This document shows positions 26,434-34,618 of a DNA stretch of 64,000 nt, piece by piece (within the stretch, counting starts at the first letter, position 1; each line of letters begins with the position of its first letter). The stretch is from an uncultured Verrucomicrobiota bacterium (GTDB lineage: Bacteria > Verrucomicrobiota > Verrucomicrobiia > Opitutales > UBA9783): NCBI GenBank assembly GCA_946186275.1, contig CAMHMO010000003.1:1-64000 (forward strand), written 5' to 3'. The position numbers were made by a program, and so were the translations under genes. The notes beneath the pieces were generated by a model. That model ran no database searches and had not been told where the DNA came from. It worked only from the letters and a program-made list of their open reading frames with translations.

Positions 26434-27207
26434 ATGAAAAAACGATTCTTAATTGCCGGAAATTGGAAGATGAACAAGACCGCCGCGGAGACACGTGCGT
26501 TTTTCGAAGCCCTAAAGCCTTTATTAACGCCGACGGTGCGCAGCGAATTGCTGATTTGCCCGTCATTGGTAAGTTTGGCGGCGGCGTTCGAAGCCAATGC
26601 ATCGGTCGGAATTTCGTTGGGGGCGCAAAACGTGTACCCGAAGGACAGCGGTGCGTTCACGGGCGAAGTGTCGCCGTTGATGCTGAAGGAGTTTGTTTCG
26701 TACGTGCTTGTCGGTCACAGCGAACGCCGTACGCTGTTGCACGAAAGTGATGGTTTTATTAACGAAAAACTGCATGCGTTGCTGGCGGCGGGCTTGAAAC
26801 CGATTTTGTGCGTCGGCGAAACCCCGTCGGAACGCAAGGAAGGGCGCGCGTTTGACGTGATTGCGCGCGAACTGGAAGCGGGTCTGAAAGATGTGACGAA
26901 CGAACAGCTTTCACGGGTAACGATTGCCTACGAACCGATTTGGGCGATCGGAACGGGCGAAACGGCGACACCCGAGATTGCGGAAGAAATGCACGTGTTT
27001 ATGCACGATTGGCTGACGAAACGTTTTGAAGCTCCTTCCGTCGAGAAAGTTCGCTTGTTGTACGGCGGTTCTTTAAAGGTCGATAATGCGAAACAACTTC
27101 TGTCGCAACCGCACATCGACGGCGGATTAATCGGCGGTGCTTCGCTGAAAGCCGATTCGTTCGTTGAAATTGCACGCATTGCAGACGGGATTGAGAAGGA
27201 TATTTAA
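26434..27207 (+). CDS. tpiA: Triosephosphate isomerase
   Basis: A 257-residue TIM barrel interconverting dihydroxyacetone phosphate and glyceraldehyde 3-phosphate. Catalytic residues are visible: Lys in AGNWKMNKT, His in YVLVGHSERR, and Glu in IAYEPIWAIGTGETATPE. The phosphate loop GGSLKVDNAKQL and GGLIGGASL are present near the C-terminus. It forms an operon with pgk. Confidence 0.97.
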   Translation: MKKRFLIAGNWKMNKTAAETRAFFEALKPLLTPTVRSELLICPSLVSLAAAFEANASVGISLGAQNVYPKDSGAFTGEVSPLMLKEFVSYVLVGHSERRTLLHESDGFINEKLHALLAAGLKPILCVGETPSERKEGRAFDVIARELEAGLKDVTNEQLSRVTIAYEPIWAIGTGETATPEIAEEMHVFMHDWLTKRFEAPSVEKVRLLYGGSLKVDNAKQLLSQPHIDGGLIGGASLKADSFVEIARIADGIEKDI

Positions 27208-27605
27208 GATTTTCCATACATCGCCGAAAACAGCGTTTTGGAAGAATGTTTATATCCGAAGGTCGGTTTTAACTTTTTCTGTTTTGCGGGTTGTGTGTTC
27301 GAATTAACAACGTACGATCAATGATGAGCGAGCACATGCGGTCGAAATACCTTTGCGCGGGCAAAATTTTACTTCGGAGCGGTTGTAATCCGAAAACTTT
27401 GTATTTCAACCCGTTCCTTGTGTGAAATACGAATGCATCGGATGAAGCGGGACGTACCATCGATCGTCTGTCGATGTTTTTGGGAAGTTTTATGATGCGC
27501 AGGCGATGCCTTGATAATCGTCAATAGTACATTGACTCCGTTGTAAATCCTGTTGTTTTAACTTGCCGAACGTCCGACAATCGCACCCAATGAAGCTGTC
27601 GGTGC
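27208..27605. other. Intergenic region upstream of tRNA-Ser
   Basis: About 400 bases with only short, unconvincing frames, including a minus-strand frame of 63 codons at 27269-27460 that matches nothing I recognise. No terminator was found after tpiA. Confidence 0.5.
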
Positions 27606-27693
27606 GGAGAGATGACAGAGTGGTCGATTGTGCCTGACTCGAAATCAGGTGTGGGGCAACCCACCGGGGGTTCGAATCCCTCTCTCTCCGCCA
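27606..27693 (+). tRNA. tRNA-Ser (anticodon CGA)
   Basis: A class II tRNA of 88 bases with encoded CCA. The acceptor stem pairs GGAGAGA (27606-27612) with TCTCTCC (27683-27689). The anticodon stem CCTGA/TCAGG encloses the loop CTCGAAA, giving anticodon CGA, which reads UCG. A long variable arm and the T-loop TTCGAAT are present. The discriminator G73 is normal for tRNA-Ser. Confidence 0.96.
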
Positions 27694-28046
27694 GATTTTT
27701 GAAGGCGGTTGTTGAAGATATAAAGTCATCGCGGAAGAGAAGACGGAGGTGTCCGACGGTGCGAGAGGTTTGCAGGGTGTTCCCCGAGTGTTTCCGTTTC
27801 GTGTGATTTTTGACACAAAAGTTTGAATTTTACCTGTTTCGGCACGGTTGTCAGGAAGCGCAGTTGCGTCTTGACGTTTGCGAAGAAGATTTTTTACCAT
27901 AGGCTGTGTTTGATTTAGAGAGTGCTTTCATGCTTGCAGCGTCGCATTATGCGATGACGTACTCTTTTGACACAACGACAACGACTACGACGTCGACTGC
28001 GGAGCGGTAATTCGTTTTCGCTTTTTTTCTTCCTCTTTTCATTCTT
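27694..28046. other. Intergenic region downstream of tRNA-Ser
   Basis: About 350 bases without a convincing gene. A long minus-strand frame here (27490-27900) is only the reverse of the tRNA gene and its flanks. A TTGACA hexamer occurs at about 27810 with no good -10 at proper spacing, and short imperfect ACGACAACGACTACG-type repeats lie at about 27975. Confidence 0.45.
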
Positions 28047-29225
28047 ATGTTTCGCAAATATAAAAACCAAGCCTCGTTTCTGATCTTTTTCGGCGCATTG
28101 TTGTTGCCGTTGCTGTGCGGACGTTTTGTCCCGACAACTGTAAAAACTTTTTTATACGCCGTCAGTTTGTGCATTAAGGAAGGGCTGGTTTTTTGCCTGC
28201 CGTTTGTGATTTTCTCGCTGCTGTTCAGCTCGATTTCGCGCCTCGGTAATCGGGCGTTTCGGGTGGTGTTGACGATTTTCCCGCTCATCTGCTGCTCCAA
28301 CTTTTTAAATACCATGCTGAGTTACGGTGTTTCCAAAATTCTGTCGGGGCAGGGCGGTCGATATTCGGAAATGCTCTCGGGTTCGACCTCCGTTTTGGAA
28401 GCTTCGTTTCATTGGTCGCTGACGCCGTTGTTTTCCAATGATGTTGCATTGGTGTGCGGTCTGATTTTGGGATTGTTTTTGCGCCCTGTTTCACAACACG
28501 CGGCGATGATATGCGAACGTGCGGCGTCGGTTGTGACGAACGTTTTTTTTAAAATTTTATTGCCGCTGATGCCGGTATTTATCATCGGCATGATGTTTAA
28601 GATGCAACACGACGGTGTTTTGTCGTCCGTTTGCGGTTCTTACCTGCCGGTGTTACTTGCGTTTGTGTTGTCGGCGTGCGGTTGGATTTTATTGCAATAC
28701 ATACTGTTTGCAAAGGGTTCCGTATCCAAAGCATCGATGTACGTGCGGAATGTGTTCCCTGCCGTTGTGACGGCTTTCAGCAGTGCTTCCAGTGCTGCCG
28801 CCATGCCGTTTTCGCTGAAAGCGGCGGAAAAGAATTGTTCCAATCCCGCCAATGCCGACATCATTATTCCGTCAACGGTCAATGTGCACCTGGTCGGGGA
28901 TTGTTTTTTTATTCCGATGTTTGCGTTGAGCGTTTTGCAGTCGTTCGGATTGCCGTTCCCGGATTTTAGCATTTATCTGCTATTTGCACTGCATTTTGTG
29001 CTTGCAAAATTCGCCGTTGCGGCGGTTCCGGGCGGCGGCGTGTTGGTGATGCTACCGATTTTACAGAATTATTTGGGTTTAACGCCCGATATGCTGGCAC
29101 TGGTAACCGCGATTTACATTTTATTTGACCCGATTATTACCGCCTGTAATGTCGCGGGCAATGGTGCGTTTGCGATTTTCTTTGATCGCATCGGAAGGCG
29201 GTTGCAGGGTGGGCGTTGGAAATGA
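28047..29225 (+). CDS. Dicarboxylate/amino acid:cation symporter (DAACS family)
   Basis: A 392-residue polytopic membrane protein of the glutamate/C4-dicarboxylate symporter family, about the usual length. The serine-rich re-entrant loop FSSASSAAAMPFSL (about residues 247-260) and the IIPSTVNVHLVGDCFF and CNVAGNGAFAIFFDRIGRR segments match the family pattern, although the classic NMDGT motif is altered to NVHLVGD. It would import dicarboxylates or acidic or neutral amino acids with Na+ or H+. A GTG-initiated frame starts immediately after its stop. Confidence 0.85.
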   Translation: MFRKYKNQASFLIFFGALLLPLLCGRFVPTTVKTFLYAVSLCIKEGLVFCLPFVIFSLLFSSISRLGNRAFRVVLTIFPLICCSNFLNTMLSYGVSKILSGQGGRYSEMLSGSTSVLEASFHWSLTPLFSNDVALVCGLILGLFLRPVSQHAAMICERAASVVTNVFFKILLPLMPVFIIGMMFKMQHDGVLSSVCGSYLPVLLAFVLSACGWILLQYILFAKGSVSKASMYVRNVFPAVVTAFSSASSAAAMPFSLKAAEKNCSNPANADIIIPSTVNVHLVGDCFFIPMFALSVLQSFGLPFPDFSIYLLFALHFVLAKFAVAAVPGGGVLVMLPILQNYLGLTPDMLALVTAIYILFDPIITACNVAGNGAFAIFFDRIGRRLQGGRWK

Positions 29226-29513
29226 GTGGAAATTATCGGTGATAAGAAGGAAAAATCTCTGGAAGAGTTTAGTGGAAGCGAAAGCATCGGGCAGAAGAGA
29301 ACTATTAAACAGACGAACAATTTCTGGCGGTATTTCCTGTTGTCCATTTGTAAAGTACGTTCTGCCATCCTTTCGGAGGCGGTGAAAAGAAGTTTTTCCG
29401 TTTTTTTAAACTTTCCTAAATTTTCCAACATACCCCCCCAAAAAAAAGAATCCTTGCCCCCTACCTACCTACCTACCTACCTACCTACCTACCATGGAAG
29501 CATAAAGCTATGA
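29226..29513 (+). CDS. Possible leader ORF spanning the CTAC repeat
   Basis: A 95-codon frame starting with GTG directly after the symporter stop and ending in an ATGA overlap with the outer-membrane protein start at 29510. The CTAC repeat lies inside it and is read as PTYLPTYLPTY. If translated, a change in repeat number would shift its frame and alter coupling to the next gene. It has no recognisable domain and may be untranslated. Confidence 0.25.
   Translation: MEIIGDKKEKSLEEFSGSESIGQKRTIKQTNNFWRYFLLSICKVRSAILSEAVKRSFSVFLNFPKFSNIPPQKKESLPPTYLPTYLPTYHGSIKL
29461..29492. repeat. Tetranucleotide tandem repeat (CTAC) x8
   Basis: Eight perfect CTAC copies lie 17 bases before the start codon of an outer-membrane beta-barrel gene, immediately upstream of its GGAAG ribosome-binding site. 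Seven C followed by eight A occur at about 29433-29447. Tetranucleotide repeats at surface genes are typical phase-variation elements. Confidence 0.95.
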
Positions 29514-30337
29514 AAAACAAATTCTTCTTTACGGCAGGCATCGTTGGGATGTTGTCGGGTGTGGCGTTCGGTGCGACGGACGGTGCGGATGTTGGCTACG
29601 GACGAGAATGGAGCCCGTACGTGACATTGAGAGGCGGATGGTTGTTTGGAGGGAAGACGAAGTATCATTATCATTGGAATGGTCGCGATCCGGGAATGCC
29701 TCCGACGCCCGACAGGGAAGTAAGTACAGGTACCGACAGGAATTTCGGAAGCGCGTGGTCGGGTTCGGGAGAAGTTGGCGTGTCACTCTGCGAAGATCGG
29801 GTTTCCGTCGGTCTTGAGTTGGGGTACTTCGCGGGAAAGAAAAGGGTTGCTTTTGTGGAAAACGGTGAGCCCGGAGTTCCGAACGATTACTGTTATGTTG
29901 GCGTCATCTATTTTTCCGAGCCCGATTGCTATTACAGAACGGACGGGAAGTGTAAAAATCTTTTTGCCGCCGTTAATGTGATATTGAAGAAAGACGTTGC
30001 CGAACGCGCATTTTTGTACGGTGGTGTCGGCGCGGGTATGGCACGGTCGGATTTTGGGAGTATCGATTACAGGTATCATCAGTACCAGCCTGCGGATGAG
30101 TATCATGACGGGAGGATTAATTTTAAGGCGAAGTGGCGATTTTTGGGGCAGGTATTTGGTGGTTTCGGTTGGTACTTAAATGAGAATTGGTCGTTGACGG
30201 TTGGTTACAAATTGCGGTATTTGGCGGGTTCCTGTCATGAGTCGGGAACGTTTGTAGGCGACAATATCAAGTGGGATTGAAAAGTAAAGCAGGATTCTAT
30301 TCACGCGGTTGAGGCGGGGCTGACGTATCGGTTTTAG
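29510..30337 (+). pseudogene. Outer-membrane beta-barrel protein interrupted near its end by TGA
   Basis: A signal peptide (MKNKFFFTAGIVGMLSGVAFG) is followed by amphipathic beta strands, for example YVTLRGGWLFGG and WSLTVGYKLRYLAG. The first frame stops at TGA 30278-30280 after 256 residues. The same frame then continues for 18 codons to TAG (30335-30337), ending [11 protein letters not shown], a classic last beta strand with terminal Phe needed for Bam assembly. The TGA thus removes the sorting signal, through a nonsense mutation or by being read through. The product may be a small OmpW/OmpA-like barrel of unknown function. The CTAC repeat and a GGAAG ribosome-binding site lie just upstream. 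Confidence 0.75.
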
Positions 30338-31068
30338 AGAACTTTGTTGTTTTCGAGATAGTGTATGTATCTTTCCTTTTCCCTCAAATACCCGCGTTTT
30401 ATCGGTTTCAAAGCCTCATCCAATTCGTACACCAGCGGAACCCCTGTCGGGATGTTGAGGTTTAAAATTTCTTCGTTTGAAAGTTGATCGAGATATTGTA
30501 CCAAAGCGCGCAGGGAATTGCCGTGGGCGACGATGAGAATTTTCTGTCCTGCATTCAAAGCTGGTGAGAGAGTTGAATTCCAATAAGGCAACAGGCGATG
30601 TAAAGTATCCTTGAGACTTTCGCCGCACGGAAGTTGATCGGTCGGAATGTTTGCATAACGCGGATCGTTCTTCGGATGACGTTCATCCGACGGTTCCAAC
30701 AAAGGCGGCGGTATATCGTAACTGCGACGCCACAAATGTACCTGCTCTTCGCCGTATTTGACGGCGGTTTCGGCTTTGTTGAGACCCTGCAACGCGCCGT
30801 AATGACGTTCGTTCAATCGCCACGTGTGTTCGGTCGGAAGCCACATTTCATTTAATTCGTCGAGTACGATCCACAGGGTGCGGATGGCGCGCTTCAACAC
30901 CGATGAATAGGCACGGTCGAAGGAAAAATTGTGTTCTTTCAGTAATTTGCCCGCTTTTTTGGCTTCCGCTTTGCCGTTGTCCGATAAATCCACATCCGTC
31001 CAGCCGGTAAAACGATTGGCAAGGTTCCAAACGCTTTCGCCGTGCCGCAACAACACCAACCGTTTCAT
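30334..31068 (-). CDS. gpmA: 2,3-bisphosphoglycerate-dependent phosphoglycerate mutase
   Basis: A 244-residue enzyme interconverting 3- and 2-phosphoglycerate, usual length. It has the phosphohistidine motif [18 protein letters not shown] (His about residue 9), [28 protein letters not shown] and the second histidine in [11 protein letters not shown] strong promoter lies directly upstream. Its stop overlaps the end of the convergent beta-barrel gene by a few bases. Confidence 0.96.
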   Translation of the reverse strand: MKRLVLLRHGESVWNLANRFTGWTDVDLSDNGKAEAKKAGKLLKEHNFSFDRAYSSVLKRAIRTLWIVLDELNEMWLPTEHTWRLNERHYGALQGLNKAETAVKYGEEQVHLWRRSYDIPPPLLEPSDERHPKNDPRYANIPTDQLPCGESLKDTLHRLLPYWNSTLSPALNAGQKILIVAHGNSLRALVQYLDQLSNEEILNLNIPTGVPLVYELDEALKPIKRGYLREKERYIHYLENNKVL

Positions 31069-31074
31069 AGAAAA

Positions 31075-31103
31075 ATTATATCAAAAATACGGCTGTTTTT
31101 CAA
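31075..31103 (-). promoter_or_regulatory. Sigma-70 type promoter of gpmA
   Basis: On the minus strand TTGAAA (31103-31098) and a perfect TATAAT (31080-31075) are separated by 17 bases. The -10 box ends six bases before the gpmA ATG, so the transcript should begin at or beside the start codon: a leaderless mRNA. Confidence 0.8.
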
Positions 31104-31238
31104 AAAAAGTATTGGGATAAAAAATTGAAAGTAACGGTTTTTTTCATCGAGAGGATCGTTGCCGTATCGACAGGCAGGTTGTTTTTTTGTTTGTAAAAAT
31201 TTTTCTTCCGAAACAAAACCATTCCGAATTCTGTTGAT

Positions 31239-32531
31239 ATGAGAAAGTTATTGGCACACTCTCTTTGCATCGGCATGGCGTTTGTCGGGGCGTATTCTTC
31301 CTACGCACAATATCCCGACGCGGAAAGTTTGTTGGGACGTTTGGGGATAAAAATCGTTAAAGACGGCAAGCCCGTTGCGGACGGAACGGGAGGATGTTTA
31401 CCGGAGGCTTATGACGCTTTGACGATGCAGGATAGCGGAAAATTGACGGCTCTTTGCGGCGATGAAACGGCTTTGAAAGAAAGGCGTTGGAGCAGTCACT
31501 GTTCGTCCGATGCTTCCGTGTCCTGTTATTACGATTTTATGCGGAAAATGGGTATGGCGGCGGATACCAAGGGTTCGTTTTTGATTGGCGATTTGGTTCG
31601 GAGCAGAGAGTTCTTGGCATGTGTTTTCGGGGAAGATTTTATCTTGCCGTTTCTTGAGACAGTTGCCGAGAGTAGCGGAATGGTCTATACGAACCTTACT
31701 TCCCGTATCAAGTTCCAAGAGTGCTGTTGCTTTTATAAGAAATTGCAAACTTTGGAAAACGAGCTGGGTGAATTGAAAGTACGAAGAAAAATGGATGAGG
31801 AAGATTCAATCGTAGTCAAGAACCACTCGCTTTGCGCCAAGGCACATTTTGGATGGCAAGAAAAGATAAAATCTCAAATAGCGGAATGCGAAAAGCTTTT
31901 AAAGAAACACGTCCCACGAAATGAGAGATACAAACTTTTATGGGAAAAATGGAGTGTTTTTCACAAAATTTCCTGTGATTCCGACCAAAAGGAGGTTTTG
32001 CTCGCAAAGGAGGATTTTTTGAAAGAACTCGGGTGTGTACTCGGTTTGCAAAATTATAAGCATCCTGTTCGGATTGCTCTTTCAAAGGTGCGAATTTTAT
32101 TGCCGGAATATCTGAAATCTTGTCCCCTTTTTGAGGAAGCGTACCAGGCTCGCAAGGAAGCTTTTATAAAGTGGGAAAAAGAAGAGGAAAAAGTGAGAAA
32201 CGAAATCAAGAAGCTGTTCGAGGAGTATCGAAAGCGTTTTGGAGGTATAATCGCACTTCACGGGCAATCGTTTCCGACGAGTACGGAGCCTGTAACGGTG
32301 AGTTTGGAAATCTATCAGGAACACTATGAGGGTGAGGATGGCACGAGAAAGCTTTACACCGAGAAATGGAAGAAACGCCTGGAGGATTTGGATATTAAGC
32401 TTCGTTTGACGATAGATACCCGCACAAGAAAGCTGTTGTCGGCTTTCTGTGAAAAGTTCGTTGTGAACGGTCAGGCTGCAACGGATTTCGGAACAGACGG
32501 GTTATGTATCTTTAAGAGCAAACAGCCGTAA
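31239..32531 (+). CDS. Secreted cysteine-rich protein of unknown function
   Basis: A 430-residue protein I do not recognise. A clear signal peptide MRKLLAHSLCIGMAFVGAYSSYA is followed by a mature part that is largely helical and charged, with many cysteines, including ECCCFYKK at about residue 165, and coiled-coil-like stretches (about 165-240 and 300-340). No catalytic motif is evident. It is more AT-rich than neighbouring housekeeping genes. In size and style it resembles the secreted protein at 62266-63552, but homology is unproven. A T7 run lies in its upstream region. It may act at the host interface, by context only. Confidence 0.75.
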   Translation: MRKLLAHSLCIGMAFVGAYSSYAQYPDAESLLGRLGIKIVKDGKPVADGTGGCLPEAYDALTMQDSGKLTALCGDETALKERRWSSHCSSDASVSCYYDFMRKMGMAADTKGSFLIGDLVRSREFLACVFGEDFILPFLETVAESSGMVYTNLTSRIKFQECCCFYKKLQTLENELGELKVRRKMDEEDSIVVKNHSLCAKAHFGWQEKIKSQIAECEKLLKKHVPRNERYKLLWEKWSVFHKISCDSDQKEVLLAKEDFLKELGCVLGLQNYKHPVRIALSKVRILLPEYLKSCPLFEEAYQARKEAFIKWEKEEEKVRNEIKKLFEEYRKRFGGIIALHGQSFPTSTEPVTVSLEIYQEHYEGEDGTRKLYTEKWKKRLEDLDIKLRLTIDTRTRKLLSAFCEKFVVNGQAATDFGTDGLCIFKSKQP

Positions 32532-32581
32532 AGATGTGAAGAAACATTTTTTGCCGAAGCGGGAAGATAATTTTGGAGCTT

Positions 32582-34618
32582 TTACTTTCCGTGGTTTGTT
32601 CTTTCGCTTACTTTATCACGTTCCGCAACATCTCTTTTGAGGGCTTCCTTTAAAGCATTCAGTCGTTCCGTAACGTCGCGCTTGATACGGCTTAAATCAT
32701 CGCCTTCACCGACCTTCCCTTTGCCGAACAGGTAGAATTTGATTTTCGGTTCGGTTCCGCTCGGACGAACGGCGACGGTGCAATCGTTACCAAGGCGAAA
32801 CTTCATGAAGTTGCTCGGCGGAACCGCGTCGCCGTCCGCATCCTGCATCTTTTCCGTATGCAGAAAATCGATAATTTCGACGACAGGCGCGTTGCCGAAG
32901 GTTTTCGGCGGACATTGTCGGTAGGAACACATCAATTTTTTTATCTTTTCCAATCCCGCCGCACCTTCGAAGGTAAAGCTCAGCAAATCTTCATGAAAAT
33001 AACCATACTTGCGGTAAATGCAATCCAGATAATCCGTAAAAGTGAGGTTTTCGGATTTTAAATACGCGACCAACTCACACGCCATTAAGGTTGCGGCATT
33101 GGCATCCTTATCGCGAACGGCGTCGTTTGCCAAAAATCCGCAACTTTCCTCCGCACCCAACAGCAAAACACTCGAATGTTGACCGAGCAAGCGCCGCCGC
33201 GCTTCGTACGTACAGCGTTTATAATCCAAACAAAGCCCTTCGGTACGAAAGAGCGCTTCCTTTGCCTGCTCTTCGTACTTTTTCAATTTCGCACCGATCC
33301 ACTTAAAGCCCGTGTGTGTTTCAACGCATTTTAAGCCGTTCTTTTCGGCAAAGGCATTCAATAAAGGTGTTGTGACGTAGGATTTTAAAATCGCCAAACG
33401 TTCCGTCGGTTGGGTTTGCGAGAGGTGCGTATAACGATACTCGGCGAGCAAAATCGCAATCGTATTGCCGTTCAATAACTGCCATTGTCCGTCGGCATCC
33501 TTCATCATCATCGACATGCGATCGCCGTCGGGATCCGTGGCAATCACTGCATCCGCATCGATGCGTTCGGCATCCCGCAATGCAAGGGCAAGCGTTTCGC
33601 GATTATCGGGATTGGGCGATGCAACCGTCGGGAATGCCCCGTCCATGGGAAGTTGTTCCGCAACCACGTGCGGTTCCCATCCGAATTCTTTCAACAGGGG
33701 CAGAATACAGACGGAACCCGTGCCGTGCAACGGCGTGTACACGATGCGCGTTTCCTTCCGATCCCGAAACTGCCGCGGATTGATGAGAACGTCGCGACAG
33801 GTTGACAGGTAAGCGTCATCCGCCTTTTGCGAAAGATAAAAGACGTTTTCCGTATAAAGTAAATCCAAGTAAGGCAATGTGTCGATCAACGCGACGGTTT
33901 GAAGTTCCCGCGTGACGGCGGCGGCCTGCGCTTCGTCGATTTGTGCTCCGTCGGGACCATAGACTTTGTAGCCGTTGTCGTAAAACGGATTGTGGCTGGC
34001 GGTAATCATCACTCCGGCGGTCGCTCCCAGCCAACGCACCGAAAAGCTCAGTTGCGGTGTGGAACGCGGGCTGCCAAAGCAATAAACGTCGCCGCCGCAG
34101 GCACTCCAAACGGATGCCGTCAATTCGCAGAAGTGTTCCGAGAAATGTCGCGAATCATACGCAATCACCAGCCGCGGGTTTGTCGGGAACCTGCCGTTCG
34201 CCCTCAACGTTTTCTCGCAGTATTTAAACAACGCCAACGTGACGGCAATCACATTGAAATCATTCATGCAGGCGGAACCGACGGCGGCACGGATGTAAGT
34301 TGAGCCTTGTTTTTCGACCTTTGTCGAAACAATCCCGACGGTGCGCCCGCGAATGCCCGCCGTTCCGAAGGTGAGGGATTTGTAAAAGCGATTGTTCAGC
34401 TCCTCCCACTGTTCGTTTTGCGCCAATTCCGATACGCTCGCAATTGCCCAAGTCGGTAAGTTGCGTGTGTACAGAAATTCGGTCGTATTTCCAACGGTTG
34501 CATCCGTCAAAAGCCGTTTTTCGGCGACTGTTTGCAATGTTTGAACGAGCGTTTCAACGGAAGTATTTACAGACAGCACCCGTGCAGGGTTTTCGGTTTT
34601 TCGGGAAGTCGCTTCCAT
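32582..34618 (-). CDS. Phosphoglucomutase/phosphomannomutase family (alpha-D-phosphohexomutase)
   Basis: A 678-residue phosphohexomutase, longer than the usual 450-580. The phosphoserine loop is MITASHNPFYDNGYKVY, the metal loop TDPDGDRMSMMM and the C-terminal phosphate-binding RPSGTEPKIKFYLFG. The N-terminal FGTAGIRGRTVG is the PgcA/PGM2-type pattern. It would convert glucose 6-phosphate and glucose 1-phosphate, feeding the pyrophosphorylase encoded just upstream. Its start at 34618 overlaps that gene by 52 bases; starts slightly downstream are possible, but some overlap remains. Confidence 0.93.
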   Translation of the reverse strand: MEATSRKTENPARVLSVNTSVETLVQTLQTVAEKRLLTDATVGNTTEFLYTRNLPTWAIASVSELAQNEQWEELNNRFYKSLTFGTAGIRGRTVGIVSTKVEKQGSTYIRAAVGSACMNDFNVIAVTLALFKYCEKTLRANGRFPTNPRLVIAYDSRHFSEHFCELTASVWSACGGDVYCFGSPRSTPQLSFSVRWLGATAGVMITASHNPFYDNGYKVYGPDGAQIDEAQAAAVTRELQTVALIDTLPYLDLLYTENVFYLSQKADDAYLSTCRDVLINPRQFRDRKETRIVYTPLHGTGSVCILPLLKEFGWEPHVVAEQLPMDGAFPTVASPNPDNRETLALALRDAERIDADAVIATDPDGDRMSMMMKDADGQWQLLNGNTIAILLAEYRYTHLSQTQPTERLAILKSYVTTPLLNAFAEKNGLKCVETHTGFKWIGAKLKKYEEQAKEALFRTEGLCLDYKRCTYEARRRLLGQHSSVLLLGAEESCGFLANDAVRDKDANAATLMACELVAYLKSENLTFTDYLDCIYRKYGYFHEDLLSFTFEGAAGLEKIKKLMCSYRQCPPKTFGNAPVVEIIDFLHTEKMQDADGDAVPPSNFMKFRLGNDCTVAVRPSGTEPKIKFYLFGKGKVGEGDDLSRIKRDVTERLNALKEALKRDVAERDKVSERTNHGK

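Noticed and set aside
27490-27900. Minus-strand frame covering tRNA-Ser
   Set aside because: It is the reverse complement of a tRNA gene and its flanks, a common false gene.
30278-30280. TGA in the barrel gene as selenocysteine or a reassigned codon
   Set aside because: No SECIS-like hairpin was recognised, and TGA ends other intact genes such as rnpA.
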